64,000 bases of DNA from Halobaculum marinum (GCF_029338555.1 NZ_CP119989.1:1302001-1366000); one strand, 5' to 3'; positions 52,520 through 60,470 are shown, counted from the first letter of the stretch. Notes: generated by a model from the sequence alone, not told the origin. Translations and numbers: made by a program.

Positions 52520-52945
52520 TCACTCTCCGGCGACGAGGATCACAGCAACGACCGCGAAGGCGACGCCGAGGAGTTTCCGCGCGGTGACCGGTTCGTCGAG
52601 GAGGACGACGCCGACGGCCGAGGAGGCGACGAAGAACATGGCGAAGATGGGCGCGACGACCGAGACGCGCCCGACCGAGAGCGCCCGGTAGTACGCGAGG
52701 ATACCGACTCCGAGGCACAGGCCCGCGGCGAGGACGTAGCGCATCCGCGGGTCCGCGAAGTGTTCGACGACGCCCTCGCCGGTGGCGCCGATGACGCCGA
52801 GCGTGAGGACGACGAGGACCGTGTTCGCGACGAGCGCGGCGACCGTGCTCGGGATCGCACCCTGCCCGGCCGTAGCCAGACGCATCAGTGGTGCGACCAG
52901 GGAGTACGCCCCCATCGCGACGACCGCCCACACGAGGTAGTTCAT
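52520..52945 (-). CDS. EamA-domain membrane transporter (single-domain DMT)
   Basis: A 141-aa membrane protein with five helices forming one EamA repeat, ending with the characteristic GVVLLDEPVTARKLLGVAFA-VVAVILVAGE. Most DMT transporters carry two repeats, so this one likely works as a dimer, like small multidrug transporters. The substrate is unknown. A TCATACG-type box precedes ATG 52945. It is divergent from the Lrp regulator gene. Confidence 0.84.
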   Translation of the reverse strand: MNYLVWAVVAMGAYSLVAPLMRLATAGQGAIPSTVAALVANTVLVVLTLGVIGATGEGVVEHFADPRMRYVLAAGLCLGVGILAYYRALSVGRVSVVAPIFAMFFVASSAVGVVLLDEPVTARKLLGVAFAVVAVILVAGE

Positions 52946-53094
52946 ACCCCCGACTCGGTGACTCCGCCGTATGAGCGGTTCGAAACACGAGCCGTCTCCG
53001 GGGTCGGCCGGTCGCCGCCGACCGGATCGTGTGGTGTGCTCGCGGATATCGCACCGGGCGAAACCGCTTTGCCCAGGGGAGCGCAGTCGGGCAC

Positions 53095-53586
53095 ATGGAC
53101 GAGGCTACCCGAACCCTGATCGACGCGCTCGTCGCCGACGCCCGCGAGTCCACCGCAGACCTGGCCCGCCAAACTGGGCTGGACGAGGCCGCCGTCGAGG
53201 AAGCGCTTGCCGACCTCGAGGAGTCGGGTGCCCTGCGCGGCTACACCGCCATCGTCGACTGGGACGAACTCGACCGCGAGCACGTCTCGGCAATCGTCGA
53301 GGTGAACGTCGAACTCGACCGCGAAACCGACTACGACGACGTGGCGCACCGCATCGCCGAATCGTCGGCGGTCGACTCCCTGCGCCTGATGTCCGGCGAC
53401 TACGACTTCGCCGTCAACGTCTCTGGCTCGTCGATGGGCGACGTGTCGCGGTTCGTCTCCGAGGAGGTCGCCCCCCTCCCGGCGGTGACGAAGACGGTCA
53501 CTCACTACGTGATGGAGACGTACAAGGAACGCGGGATGACGTTCACCGACGGCGACGACGACGACCGACTCTCGGTGACGCCATGA
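53095..53586 (+). CDS. Lrp/AsnC-family transcriptional regulator
   Basis: A 163-aa regulator. The N-terminal HTH is DEATRTLIDALVADARESTA then ARQTGLDEAAVEEALADLEE. The C-terminal ligand-binding (RAM) domain is DYDDVAHRIAESSAVDSLRL, GDYDFAVNVSG. It overlaps the aminotransferase start by 4 nt (ATGA), so the regulator and enzyme are co-expressed; the regulator probably senses an amino acid linked to that enzyme. A CGCTTTGCC box lies about 24-31 nt before ATG 53095. Confidence 0.92.
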   Translation: MDEATRTLIDALVADARESTADLARQTGLDEAAVEEALADLEESGALRGYTAIVDWDELDREHVSAIVEVNVELDRETDYDDVAHRIAESSAVDSLRLMSGDYDFAVNVSGSSMGDVSRFVSEEVAPLPAVTKTVTHYVMETYKERGMTFTDGDDDDRLSVTP

Positions 53587-54821
53587 GCGGGGACCGACGC
53601 ACCGACGGCGGCACGGAGCAGGCGCCCGACGCGGAGGCTGGCGCCGACGGCGGGCGCGGATCCCGCTTCGCGCCCGCCGACCGCGTCGCCTCGGTCCCGC
53701 CGTCCGGCATCCGCGAGTTCTTCGAGGTCGCCGAGAAGCGCGACGACGTCATCTCGCTGGGTGTGGGCGAACCGGACTTCACCGCCCCGTGGCCCGCGCG
53801 GTCGGCGGCGGTCGACTCCTTGGAGCGCGGTCGCACCAGCTACACGGCCAACCGGGGCACCGTGGAGCTCCGGCGAGCCATCGCCGAACGCGTCACCCGC
53901 TACGGTCAGTCGTACGACCCCGACGAGGAGATTCTCGTCACCACGGGCGCCTCCGAGGCGGTCGACCTGGCGTTCCGCGCGTTCGTGAACCCCGGCGACA
54001 CCGTCGCGCTGCCGACGCCGACGTACGTCTCCTACGAACCGGGCGTCCGCTTCGCCGGCGGCGACCCACTCCCGGTCCACACCCACCACGAAGACGACTG
54101 GGCGCTGACCCCCGAGTCGCTGTACGACGCCGGCGTCGACGAGGCGGACGTGCTCGTGCTCTGTTACCCGAACAACCCGACGGGGGCGACGATGGACGCC
54201 GACGAGATGGACGCGGTCGCCGACTTCTGTCGCGAGCACGACCTGCTCGTCATCGCCGACGAAATCTACGCGGCGCTCACGTACGACGGCGACCACGAGT
54301 CGGTCGCGACCCGCCCGGGGATGCGCGAGCGGACGGTCGTGATCAACGGCTTCTCGAAGGCGTACGCGATGACCGGCCTGCGCCTCGGGTACGCGATGGG
54401 GCCGCCCGAGGCGGTCGCGGCGATGACGAAGGTCCACCAGTACACGATGCTGTCGGCGCCGACGACCGCCCAGCACGCGGCGCTGGCGGCGCTCGACCGG
54501 TGTGACGACGACGTCGAGCAGATGCGCCGCGAGTACGACCGCCGCCGCCGCTACGTGGTCTCCCGCCTGCGCGAGGTTGGGTTGGACGTCTCGGAGCCGG
54601 GCGGGGCGTTCTACGCGTTCCCCCGCGTCGCCGACGTCGCGCCCGACGGCGACGCTCGCGCGTTCGCGACCGAGTTACTCGACGCCGAGGGCGTCGCCGC
54701 GGTGCCGGGGACGGCCTTCGGCGAGGGCGGCGAGGGCCACATCCGCATCTCGTACGCGACGGGACTCGACGACCTGAAGGAGGCGATGGCGCGGCTGGAG
54801 CGGTTCCTGGCCGAGTCGTAG
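53583..54821 (+). CDS. Class I/II pyridoxal-phosphate aminotransferase
   Basis: A 412-aa aspartate/aromatic-type aminotransferase. VGEPDFTAPWPARSAAVDSL and SYTANRGTVELRRAIAERV open the fold. CYPNNPTGATMD and ADEIYAALTYDG are the cofactor and Asp motifs, and GFSKAYAMTGLRLGYAMG carries the PLP lysine. The first 40 residues are an acidic extension. It is translationally coupled to the Lrp regulator. The substrate (aspartate, alanine or aromatic) cannot be decided. Confidence 0.93.
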   Translation: MSGDRRTDGGTEQAPDAEAGADGGRGSRFAPADRVASVPPSGIREFFEVAEKRDDVISLGVGEPDFTAPWPARSAAVDSLERGRTSYTANRGTVELRRAIAERVTRYGQSYDPDEEILVTTGASEAVDLAFRAFVNPGDTVALPTPTYVSYEPGVRFAGGDPLPVHTHHEDDWALTPESLYDAGVDEADVLVLCYPNNPTGATMDADEMDAVADFCREHDLLVIADEIYAALTYDGDHESVATRPGMRERTVVINGFSKAYAMTGLRLGYAMGPPEAVAAMTKVHQYTMLSAPTTAQHAALAALDRCDDDVEQMRREYDRRRRYVVSRLREVGLDVSEPGGAFYAFPRVADVAPDGDARAFATELLDAEGVAAVPGTAFGEGGEGHIRISYATGLDDLKEAMARLERFLAES

Positions 54822-54867
54822 CCGGCAGCTCCGCTGGGGAGCACTGGTTCTCGGAGCGTCGACCCGC

Positions 54868-55512
54868 TCAGAGGTCGTCGAAGTCGGCGTCGTCGAACAG
54901 GTCCTCGTCGTCGTCACCGTCGAGGTCGCGGAACGCGCCCTCGAAGTCCTCGTCACCGAAGCCGGCGACGGACTCGTCGAGTTCCTCGCGGAGTTTCGCC
55001 GCGCGCTGTTCGAGTTCGCGGTACTCGTCGGAGTCCTCCAACGCCGCGCGGCCCTTCTCGGACTCCAAGACGCCCATCTTCGAGGAGACTGCGAAGAACT
55101 CCTGCATCCGCGTGTCGTACTTCGACCGGTCGTACAGTCCCTCGACCGTCTCCAGCAGCGACTCGCGCGTGACGGGCTTGACGAGGTAGTCGTCGAACCC
55201 CATCGCGACGATGTCGAAGTCCGGTTCGACCGCCGTCACCATCGCGACGCGCGCGTCGACGCCGCGCTCGCGGACCTCGTCGAGCACCTCGTCGCCCGAG
55301 AGTCCGGGCATCCGGCGGTCGAGCAGGATGACGTCGACGGCGCCGTCGAGTTCGTCGAGCGCCTCGTGACCGCCGTAGGCGGTTCGAACGTCGTAGTCGG
55401 CGCCGAGCCACGCGGCGTACAGGTCCGCGAGGTCGGGTTCGTCCTCGACCACGAGGACCACCGGCTGCTCGTCGGTGGAGGCCGAGTCGGCGGCAGTGGT
55501 GTCCTCAGTCAT
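54868..55512 (-). CDS. Response regulator with HalX domain
   Basis: A 214-aa response regulator. The receiver domain (about residues 17-130) has the acidic pair VVEDEPDLADLY, phospho-acceptor D65 in DVILLDRRMPGLSG, and the lysine in DDYLVKPVTRESLL. The C-terminal HalX domain (DRSKYDTRMQEFFAVSSKMG, ALEDSDEYRELEQRAAKLRE) is specific to haloarchaea and of unknown output. A TATATTGATAT box (about 55554-55564) lies about 42-52 nt upstream of ATG 55512, leaving a short leader. No histidine kinase is adjacent. Confidence 0.92.
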   Translation of the reverse strand: MTEDTTAADSASTDEQPVVLVVEDEPDLADLYAAWLGADYDVRTAYGGHEALDELDGAVDVILLDRRMPGLSGDEVLDEVRERGVDARVAMVTAVEPDFDIVAMGFDDYLVKPVTRESLLETVEGLYDRSKYDTRMQEFFAVSSKMGVLESEKGRAALEDSDEYRELEQRAAKLREELDESVAGFGDEDFEGAFRDLDGDDDEDLFDDADFDDL

Positions 55513-55713
55513 TCTGGGGGATTCCGTCCGTTCGTACGTGTGTGTCGGACGGGTACATATCAATATACCCCTTCGACGTGTTGCGGTCCGAGCGCGTCGC
55601 GCCGCGGCGCGTCCGGTCGTTCTGGCGCCGTCCGACCATTGCACTCTGTTGACGCCGCGGGGTACTTAATCGTATGCGATGCGTCAGGAACCGAGTAAAA
55701 CGGTGTGGGTCGG

Positions 55714-55731
55714 GTGACGTTTTTGCGTCAC
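55714..55731. repeat. Inverted repeat GTGACG-TTTTTG-CGTCAC
   Basis: Six-bp perfect arms with a T-rich loop, in the 346-nt gap (55513-55858) between the HalX regulator start and the guaB stop. The T5 run in the loop could help terminate guaB transcription, but the hairpin could also be an operator. The rest of the gap holds no supported gene. Confidence 0.45.
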
Positions 55732-55858
55732 GCCGCTGTGGTGCCCCACGAACCGCGGTGGCCACCAGCCACCACCTGTGGTGTACGTCAGCACCCATCG
55801 AAAGCGTACCGGCCCCGGTGGACGCGTCGAGGCGGGCGCGCCGCCTCGGGCGCGCACC

Positions 55859-57352
55859 TCACTCGGGGCTGTAGTTCGGTGCCTCGTCGGTGATGGTCAC
55901 GTCGTGCGGGTGGCCCTCGGTCTGGCCGGCCTGCGAGACGCGGACGAACTCGGCGCGCTCCTTGAAACCGGGGAGCGTCTCCGCGCCGACGTAGCCCATC
56001 CCAGAGCGCATGCCGCCGACGAGTTGGTGAAGCTCCGAGGAGAGCGGCCCCTTGTACGGGGTCGCGGCCTCGACGCCCTCGGGGACGAAGTCCTCGTCCT
56101 CGTCGGCGTCCTTGAGGTAGCGGTCGCCGCCACCCTCGGACATCGCACCGACCGAGCCCATGCCGCGGTACTGCTTGTAGCGCTTGCCGTTCATCGTGAT
56201 GACGCGGCCGGGCGCCTCGTCGGTGCCCGCGAAGTACGAGCCGAGCATGACGGCGTCGGCGCCGGCGGCGACCGCCTTGATCGCGTCGCCGGAGTAGCGG
56301 ATCCCACCGTCGGCGATGACGGGGACGTCCTCGCGAGCGGCCACGTCGGCCACCTGCGCGACCGCGGTGATCTGGGGCATCCCGGCGCCGGAGACGACGC
56401 GGGTGGTACAGATCGAGCCCGGCCCGATACCGACCTTCAGGCCGTCGGCGAAGTCGACGGCGGCCTCGGCGGCCTCGCGCGTGCCGATGTTGCCTACGAC
56501 GACGTCGGCCTCGACCTCCTGTTTGATCGCCTCCGCGGAGTCGAGGACGTTGAGGTTGTGCGCGTGCGCGCAGTCGATGAACAGCACGTCCGCGCCGGCC
56601 TCGTCGGCGGCGACGGCGCGCTCCTCCTCGAACGGGCCGACGGCGACGCCGACGCGCAGCGACCCGGACTCGTCGCGGGCGGCGTCGGTGTGCTCGCGGC
56701 GAGCGAGCACGCCCTGCATCGTCACGAGGCCGACGAGGTGGTTGTCGTCGTCGACGACGGGGACGCGTTCGATCTTGTGGTCGTACATCAGTTCGAGCGC
56801 CTCGCGCGCATCGACGTCCTCGGGCGCGGTGATGACCTCGTCGGTCATCGCCTCGCTGACCGCGTCGGACTCGCCGACCTCCAGGTACGGGCGGATGTCC
56901 GTGCCGGAGATGATGCCGAGCACGCGGTCTTCCTCGTCGACGACGGGCGCGCCCGACACGCCCTCGTACTCCATCATCGCGTCGACCTCGCTGACCGGCT
57001 GGTCGGGCGAGGCCGTCACGACGTTCTCGCGGCGGATCACGAGTTCGTCGGCGCGCTTGACGCGCTCGACCTCGGCGGCCGTCTCCTCGACGGTCATGTT
57101 CCGGTGGAGGACGCCGAGGCCGCCCTCGCGCGCCATCGCGATCGCGAGTTCGGACTCGGTGACCGTGTCCATCGCCGCCGAGAGCACGGGGATGGTTAGC
57201 GCCACGTTCGTGGACACGCGCGTCGAGACGTCGGCCTCGTCTGGCTCGACTCGACTCTCCTTGGGTCGAAGGAGCACGTCGTCGAACGTCAGCGCTTCCG
57301 GTACCTCCAGCTTCTGTGAGAACGGACTACCGCCGAAACCGTCGTTCGCCAT
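55859..57352 (-). CDS. guaB: IMP dehydrogenase
   Basis: A 497-aa enzyme that oxidises IMP to XMP, the committed step of GMP synthesis. A TIM barrel (LTFDDVLLRPKESRVEPDEA; DGGIRYSGDAIKAVAAGADA) carries the catalytic-cysteine loop GIGPGSICTTRVVSG. Two CBS domains are inserted (about residues 100-220, VTASPDQPVSEVDAMMEYEG; MTDEVITAPEDVDAREALEL). The flap includes GKRYKQYRGMGSVGAMSEGG. ATG 57352 is supported by a CGCTTTTGCGG box near 57373-57383. The upstream region is rich in palindromes (separate entry). Confidence 0.96.
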   Translation of the reverse strand: MANDGFGGSPFSQKLEVPEALTFDDVLLRPKESRVEPDEADVSTRVSTNVALTIPVLSAAMDTVTESELAIAMAREGGLGVLHRNMTVEETAAEVERVKRADELVIRRENVVTASPDQPVSEVDAMMEYEGVSGAPVVDEEDRVLGIISGTDIRPYLEVGESDAVSEAMTDEVITAPEDVDAREALELMYDHKIERVPVVDDDNHLVGLVTMQGVLARREHTDAARDESGSLRVGVAVGPFEEERAVAADEAGADVLFIDCAHAHNLNVLDSAEAIKQEVEADVVVGNIGTREAAEAAVDFADGLKVGIGPGSICTTRVVSGAGMPQITAVAQVADVAAREDVPVIADGGIRYSGDAIKAVAAGADAVMLGSYFAGTDEAPGRVITMNGKRYKQYRGMGSVGAMSEGGGDRYLKDADEDEDFVPEGVEAATPYKGPLSSELHQLVGGMRSGMGYVGAETLPGFKERAEFVRVSQAGQTEGHPHDVTITDEAPNYSPE

Positions 57353-57440
57353 ATCAACGGTGGCGGCGGACACCGCAAAAGCGTTCCGAGAATCGCTCCG
57401 CCTGGGCAGTGATTCACACACGTCCGTGTACAGTTTCGCG

Positions 57441-57463
57441 GGGTCGACCCCCCGATATCGGGG
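57441..57463. promoter_or_regulatory. Two adjoining perfect palindromes upstream of guaB
   Basis: GGGTCGACCC (57441-57450) is directly followed by CCCCGATATCGGGG (57450-57463, sharing one C). They lie 89-111 nt upstream of the guaB start, in a 540-nt gap. Back-to-back perfect palindromes are unlikely by chance even at this GC content and look like binding sites for dimeric regulators. Confidence 0.55.
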
Positions 57464-57521
57464 TGCGGTGGGCACGTCGATGGTGTAGTCGGGCGATCCA
57501 CCCCCGCCACCGCCTCGGACG

Positions 57522-57536
57522 GCGCAATTCTTGCGC
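57522..57536. promoter_or_regulatory. Inverted repeat GCGCAA-TTC-TTGCGC
   Basis: Perfect 6-bp arms with a 3-nt centre, between the tandem palindromes near guaB and the strong TATA box at 57603. A further element, GTGGG-CATGT-CCCAC (57638-57652), lies just downstream of that box. Confidence 0.45.
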
Positions 57537-57602
57537 GACGAGCGGACCCGGTCCGACGGTCCGACGACGCAACGGCGACTACACCGACGAACCGTAGCAC
57601 GT

Positions 57603-57611
57603 GTATATAAA
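57603..57611 (+). promoter_or_regulatory. Strong TATA box (TATATAAAG) of an unidentified transcript
   Basis: TATATAAAG is the best TATA box in the window and reads toward the right. The expected transcription start is about 57633-57638, where a short frame from GTG 57638 / ATG 57644 begins. No recognised gene follows until 57893, which has its own box (GGTTATGC at 57866-57873). Confidence 0.55.
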
Positions 57612-57643
57612 GAACCGCGAGAGATCGCCCGTACTGTGTGGGC

Positions 57644-57889
57644 ATGTCCCACGCAACGATTAAGTCTCGGCTACCACAGTGTACCTGTATGGACTTCGAG
57701 TCCCGCATCGCAACGGGTATCGTCGGCTGGGTGAGCGACAACGCTGCACTCCCGACATTTATTCCGTTCAAACGCGGACTCGACTGGCTGGCTACAGGGG
57801 AACGCCCGTTCTCCACCCGAGCGTCCGTCGCCTCCGGGTCGTCACCAGATCCCCGTCCGGTCCAGGGTTATGCCGGGTCGTATCGCTGA
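57644..57889 (+). CDS. Doubtful small ORF behind the strong promoter
   Basis: An 81-aa frame opening MSHATIKSRLPQCTC, with no recognised domain. Its third-position base use is less GC-biased than in neighbouring genes, and a frame is also open on the opposite strand. It could be a recent or species-specific protein or the chance reading of a non-coding RNA made from the TATATAAAG promoter. I looked for SRP RNA and RNase P RNA landmarks here and did not find them. Confidence 0.3.
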   Translation: MSHATIKSRLPQCTCMDFESRIATGIVGWVSDNAALPTFIPFKRGLDWLATGERPFSTRASVASGSSPDPRPVQGYAGSYR

Positions 57890-57892
57890 GCC

Positions 57893-58930
57893 GTGAGTAC
57901 CTCAGCACACCCCATCGCGCTCCGCCTCGAGCGGCAGGTCGGCGGCGCGACCAGGCTGTTGGCGACCGTGATGGCGCTGCCGTTGATCGACGGCATCTTC
58001 CCGGCGCTCGTCATCGCCGGCGCGCTCACGGTGCCGTTCGGCATCCTCGAGACCGGCCTGCTCATCTTCGGTGGCTCCGCCACGATGGCGGTCGTCCTCG
58101 CGGAGATGGAGGGGACCCCTCGCGAGAAGGCGATCTCGATCCTCCTGTTGGGTGCCGTCCTCGTCCCGGTCGCGATGGTCGAGGCCGCCCTCGCCGAGAC
58201 GATCCAGAGTCTCCTCGACACCGCCGTGTTCCACCGCTTCGCCGCGGTGGTGATCCTCGCGGTCGCGGCCAAGACCGCCAGCGCAGAGATCGGCGAGTAC
58301 CTCCCGAGCCCCGGCGCGATCATCGGCCTGGGCCTGCTGGCGTCGTTCCAGCCCTCCGGCGCCGAGTTGGTCGTCTCGCTCGACCCCGACCTGCTCGCCC
58401 GTGCGGCCGCGGCCGCCGGCGTCGGCGTCGCGTTCGCGCTGTCGATCGCACTGGCGGGCGACCACCTCCGCGGGCGCGTTGACATCGACCGCTTCCGCTT
58501 CGGCTCGGCGGTCGCGCTGGGCACGCTGGCACTGTCGGTGTCGGGCCTGCTCCCGACGGAACAACCCGTCGCGCTCGGCGTGCTGTGCGTCACGGGGCTG
58601 TTCGCCTACGACCCCGGCGACGGCGGCGACGACCTCGTCGAAGGCGACGACGACGCCTCCGGCGGCCAGTCGGCTGGCCCGACTGCCGCGGGGTCGGTTA
58701 CCACCGACGGCGGCGACGAGGTCGACGTCGACCACGACACGCCGTCGGCGGCGGCAACGAGCGGCGTCGACGCCGACCGTGACCCCGACGCGGGCGTCGC
58801 GTTCGGGAGCACGCCGACGGCGTCGACCGCCGGTATCGACCCGGTCGACTCTGCCGGCAGCGCAAACGACGACGCCGACGACGGCGCCGCCGACGGTGTC
58901 GACGAACCGTCGCGGGCGCCGTGGCTGTGA
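57893..58930 (+). CDS. DUF5794 family membrane protein
   Basis: A 345-aa haloarchaeal protein with about six to seven hydrophobic helices in the first 250 residues (ATRLLATVMALPLIDGIFPA; LETGLLIFGGSATMAVVLAE) and a long acidic, disordered C-terminal tail (about 255-345). This matches DUF5794. A GGTTATGC box at 57866-57873 lies 20-27 nt before GTG 57893, supporting a leaderless GTG start. The function is unknown; the DUF5795 gene follows 65 nt downstream from its own promoter. Confidence 0.8.
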   Translation: MSTSAHPIALRLERQVGGATRLLATVMALPLIDGIFPALVIAGALTVPFGILETGLLIFGGSATMAVVLAEMEGTPREKAISILLLGAVLVPVAMVEAALAETIQSLLDTAVFHRFAAVVILAVAAKTASAEIGEYLPSPGAIIGLGLLASFQPSGAELVVSLDPDLLARAAAAAGVGVAFALSIALAGDHLRGRVDIDRFRFGSAVALGTLALSVSGLLPTEQPVALGVLCVTGLFAYDPGDGGDDLVEGDDDASGGQSAGPTAAGSVTTDGGDEVDVDHDTPSAAATSGVDADRDPDAGVAFGSTPTASTAGIDPVDSAGSANDDADDGAADGVDEPSRAPWL

Positions 58931-58995
58931 CTCGCCTACCGACCGACTGACGCGCAACCGCGGCGTTTTATCGCCGCCGGTGTTCACTGACCCTC

Positions 58996-59220
58996 ATGAG
59001 CAACCGCGTCGTCGAAGGACGGATGGTCACGCCGAAACGGCTCGCAGAGATCGTCGAGGGCGACTCCGTGATGGACGCCGAACCGATCGAAGACGCCGAC
59101 CGGGACTGCCCCGAGTGTGGGGGCGACGTGCTGTCGGTGGGCTACATGCCGAGCGTCACGGAGTTCGTGACCGCCTACAAGTGCCAGGAGTGCGCGTGGG
59201 GCGAAACCGACCGCGAGTAA
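58996..59220 (+). CDS. DUF5795 family zinc-ribbon protein
   Basis: A 74-aa protein opening MSNRVVEGRMVTPKRLAEIV, with a zinc ribbon built from DCPECGGDVLSVGYMPSVTE and YKCQECAWGETD. This is the haloarchaeal DUF5795 family, of unknown role. A GTTTTATC box near 58963-58970 lies 26-33 nt before ATG 58996. Confidence 0.82.
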   Translation: MSNRVVEGRMVTPKRLAEIVEGDSVMDAEPIEDADRDCPECGGDVLSVGYMPSVTEFVTAYKCQECAWGETDRE

Positions 59221-59272
59221 GCGGATCCGATCGAAATCCCTTTAGGTATCTCGGCGGAATGAGCGACTGCAC

Positions 59273-59450
59273 GGGGTCGTGGCCAAGCCCGGTATGGCGA
59301 CTGACTCCAGAGGCAACGCGCCCGGTGACGAACTCCAGACTGATATACCGAGCGTCCGACTGATCATCGGACGCGACGACGACCCTCTGGAGTACCGAGG
59401 TGCCGACCGGAGATATCAGTCGATCGGGGGTTCAAATCCCTCCGACCCCA
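59273..59450 (+). tRNA. tRNA-Trp (CCA), interrupted by a 104-nt intron
   Basis: Exon 1 is 59273-59310 and exon 2 is 59415-59450; the mature molecule is 74 nt. The acceptor stem GGGGTCG/CGACCCC, D stem GCCA/TGGC, anticodon stem ACTGA/TCAGT and T arm GGGGG-TTCAAAT-CCCTC all pair. The anticodon CCA (59307-59309) is in the loop CTCCAGA. The intron sits at the canonical 37/38 position and would be cut by the archaeal splicing endonuclease at a bulge-helix-bulge. The 3' CCA is not encoded. A CTTTAGG box near 59239-59246 serves as promoter. Confidence 0.96.
59311..59414 (+). ncRNA. Box C/D guide RNA inside the tRNA-Trp intron
   Basis: The intron holds box C GTGACGA (59325-59331), D' CGGA (59368-59371), C' GCGACGA (59373-59379) and D CCGA (59395-59398). 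The guide TCTGGAGT (59386-59393) pairs with the anticodon loop so that G59390, fifth from box D, faces C34. The guide CGACTGAT (59357-59364) pairs with exon 2 so that A59363, fifth from D', faces U39. These are the two 2'-O-methylations known to be guided by the haloarchaeal tRNA-Trp intron (described in Haloferax volcanii). Confidence 0.85.
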
Positions 59451-59511
59451 TTCACTCCATAAACCTACTCGAATAGTCCCGACAGTTGCACGCGTGGCAA
59501 AACGGCACGCG

Positions 59512-59715
59512 TCAGTAATTGGGCACCTCCGTGCCCAAGTCCGTCGGGGGGCGATGTTCCTCGATGTCGATGGTCTCCGTGTCCGTACGACGCCGCTCCA
59601 GTTCGTCCGCGTACTCCTCCTTGTCGTAGTTGACCATCTGCTTGCGCAGTTCGACGAGGAGCCAGCCAGCGTTCGTGTTGCCCGTCTCCGGGTTCCCACC
59701 GACAGAGACGAACAC
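59512..59715 (-). CDS. Hypothetical 67-aa protein beside tRNA-Trp
   Basis: A small protein opening MFVSVGGNPETGNTNAGWLL and continuing with a charged helix (VELRKQMVNYDKEEYADELE). The start is GTG 59715; a CGATACC box near 59737-59743 on this strand lies 22-28 nt upstream. It lies 61 nt past the 3' end of tRNA-Trp. No domain is recognised, and I see no integrase motif. Confidence 0.5.
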   Translation of the reverse strand: MFVSVGGNPETGNTNAGWLLVELRKQMVNYDKEEYADELERRRTDTETIDIEEHRPPTDLGTEVPNY

Positions 59716-59832
59716 GGGGGCGCGTGGGTATCGAGAGCGTTTGAGAGCTATTCGAGAAGTCGCACTTTGGGGGCGGTCAACTCCGCTTCGGTCAGGACGA
59801 CAATCGTCGCGAGCCGTTCGCGGCGCCGGGGA

Positions 59833-60171
59833 TCACGGCCAGTCGTCCGGGAGTTCGTCGGCGTGTCGCTCCATGAGTCGGAGGAGAGGCCGGATCTCGT
59901 CGAACCGCGGTCCGCGCGTGATCACGTCTCGTTCCCGGTCCCAGCTGATGAACCCTGCAGCGTTGAGTTTCGGCAGGTGTACGTGGTGGAGTCGGTGGCG
60001 GAGGAACTGGTCGTCCTCGTCGGTCAACTCGTCGACGACGCTCTCCGAGTGGAGTTCTGACTCGTCACGCGGGTTCGACTGCATCAACGCCACGAGCAGT
60101 CGACGCCGGTGCCCGTCCGACAGGACGGTGAAGTAGTCTCCGAGGGTGCCGGTGTTCTGTTGTGGTTGCAT
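59833..60171 (-). CDS. Winged-helix protein, DUF7344-like
   Basis: A 112-aa protein. DYFTVLSDGHRRRLLVALMQ is the typical first helix pair of haloarchaeal wHTH proteins, and FLRHRLHHVHLPKLNAAGFI is the recognition helix plus wing. It ends RLMERHADELPDDW. A DNA-binding regulator of unknown target is the best reading. ATG 60171 gives the conserved start. The 299-nt gap beyond it (60172-60470) contains a hairpin and an extra promoter-like box. Confidence 0.8.
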   Translation of the reverse strand: MQPQQNTGTLGDYFTVLSDGHRRRLLVALMQSNPRDESELHSESVVDELTDEDDQFLRHRLHHVHLPKLNAAGFISWDRERDVITRGPRFDEIRPLLRLMERHADELPDDWP

Positions 60172-60289
60172 GATTGCGTGTCTCTGGGCTGTGCACGGCC
60201 TACTCGATCGCCCGCACCGCGTCGGCGGTCCGTCGGGCGTTCGAGCCGTTCAGTCTCGAACGTTCAGCCGGACCTCGGTACGCGGGGGG

Positions 60290-60304
60290 ACCCTCCAAGA
60301 GGGT
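60290..60304. repeat. Hairpin ACCCTC-CAA-GAGGGT in the aIF1A upstream gap
   Basis: Perfect 6-bp arms with a 3-nt loop in the gap 60172-60470. An unassigned CTTTAAGC/GCTTAAAG box (60352-60359) lies about 50 nt away and could promote transcription on either strand; no gene with proper spacing is found for it. The aIF1A gene has its own box (ACTTATCC) at 60439-60446. Confidence 0.45.
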
Positions 60305-60470
60305 GACCGGTCTGTCGATGCATATTCCCGGGGGGATAATCGCTCGCAATCAGCTTAAAGCCAGATGTGGAGGGACCACGCAGCGTCTCCGGGCCCCTCA
60401 CGTCGTGTCGAGCGGGGCGACTGCTCCCCGAATACACGTACTTATCCCACTCCATCACCAACCAGAACGT

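Noticed and set aside
57603-57892. SRP RNA or RNase P RNA behind the strong TATA box
   Set aside because: The conserved sequence landmarks of either RNA are not visible and the length to the next promoter is too short.
59273-60470. Possible integrated element using tRNA-Trp as attachment site
   Set aside because: No integrase, no direct repeat of the tRNA 3' end and no composition change were seen; only the small unknown gene prompted the idea.
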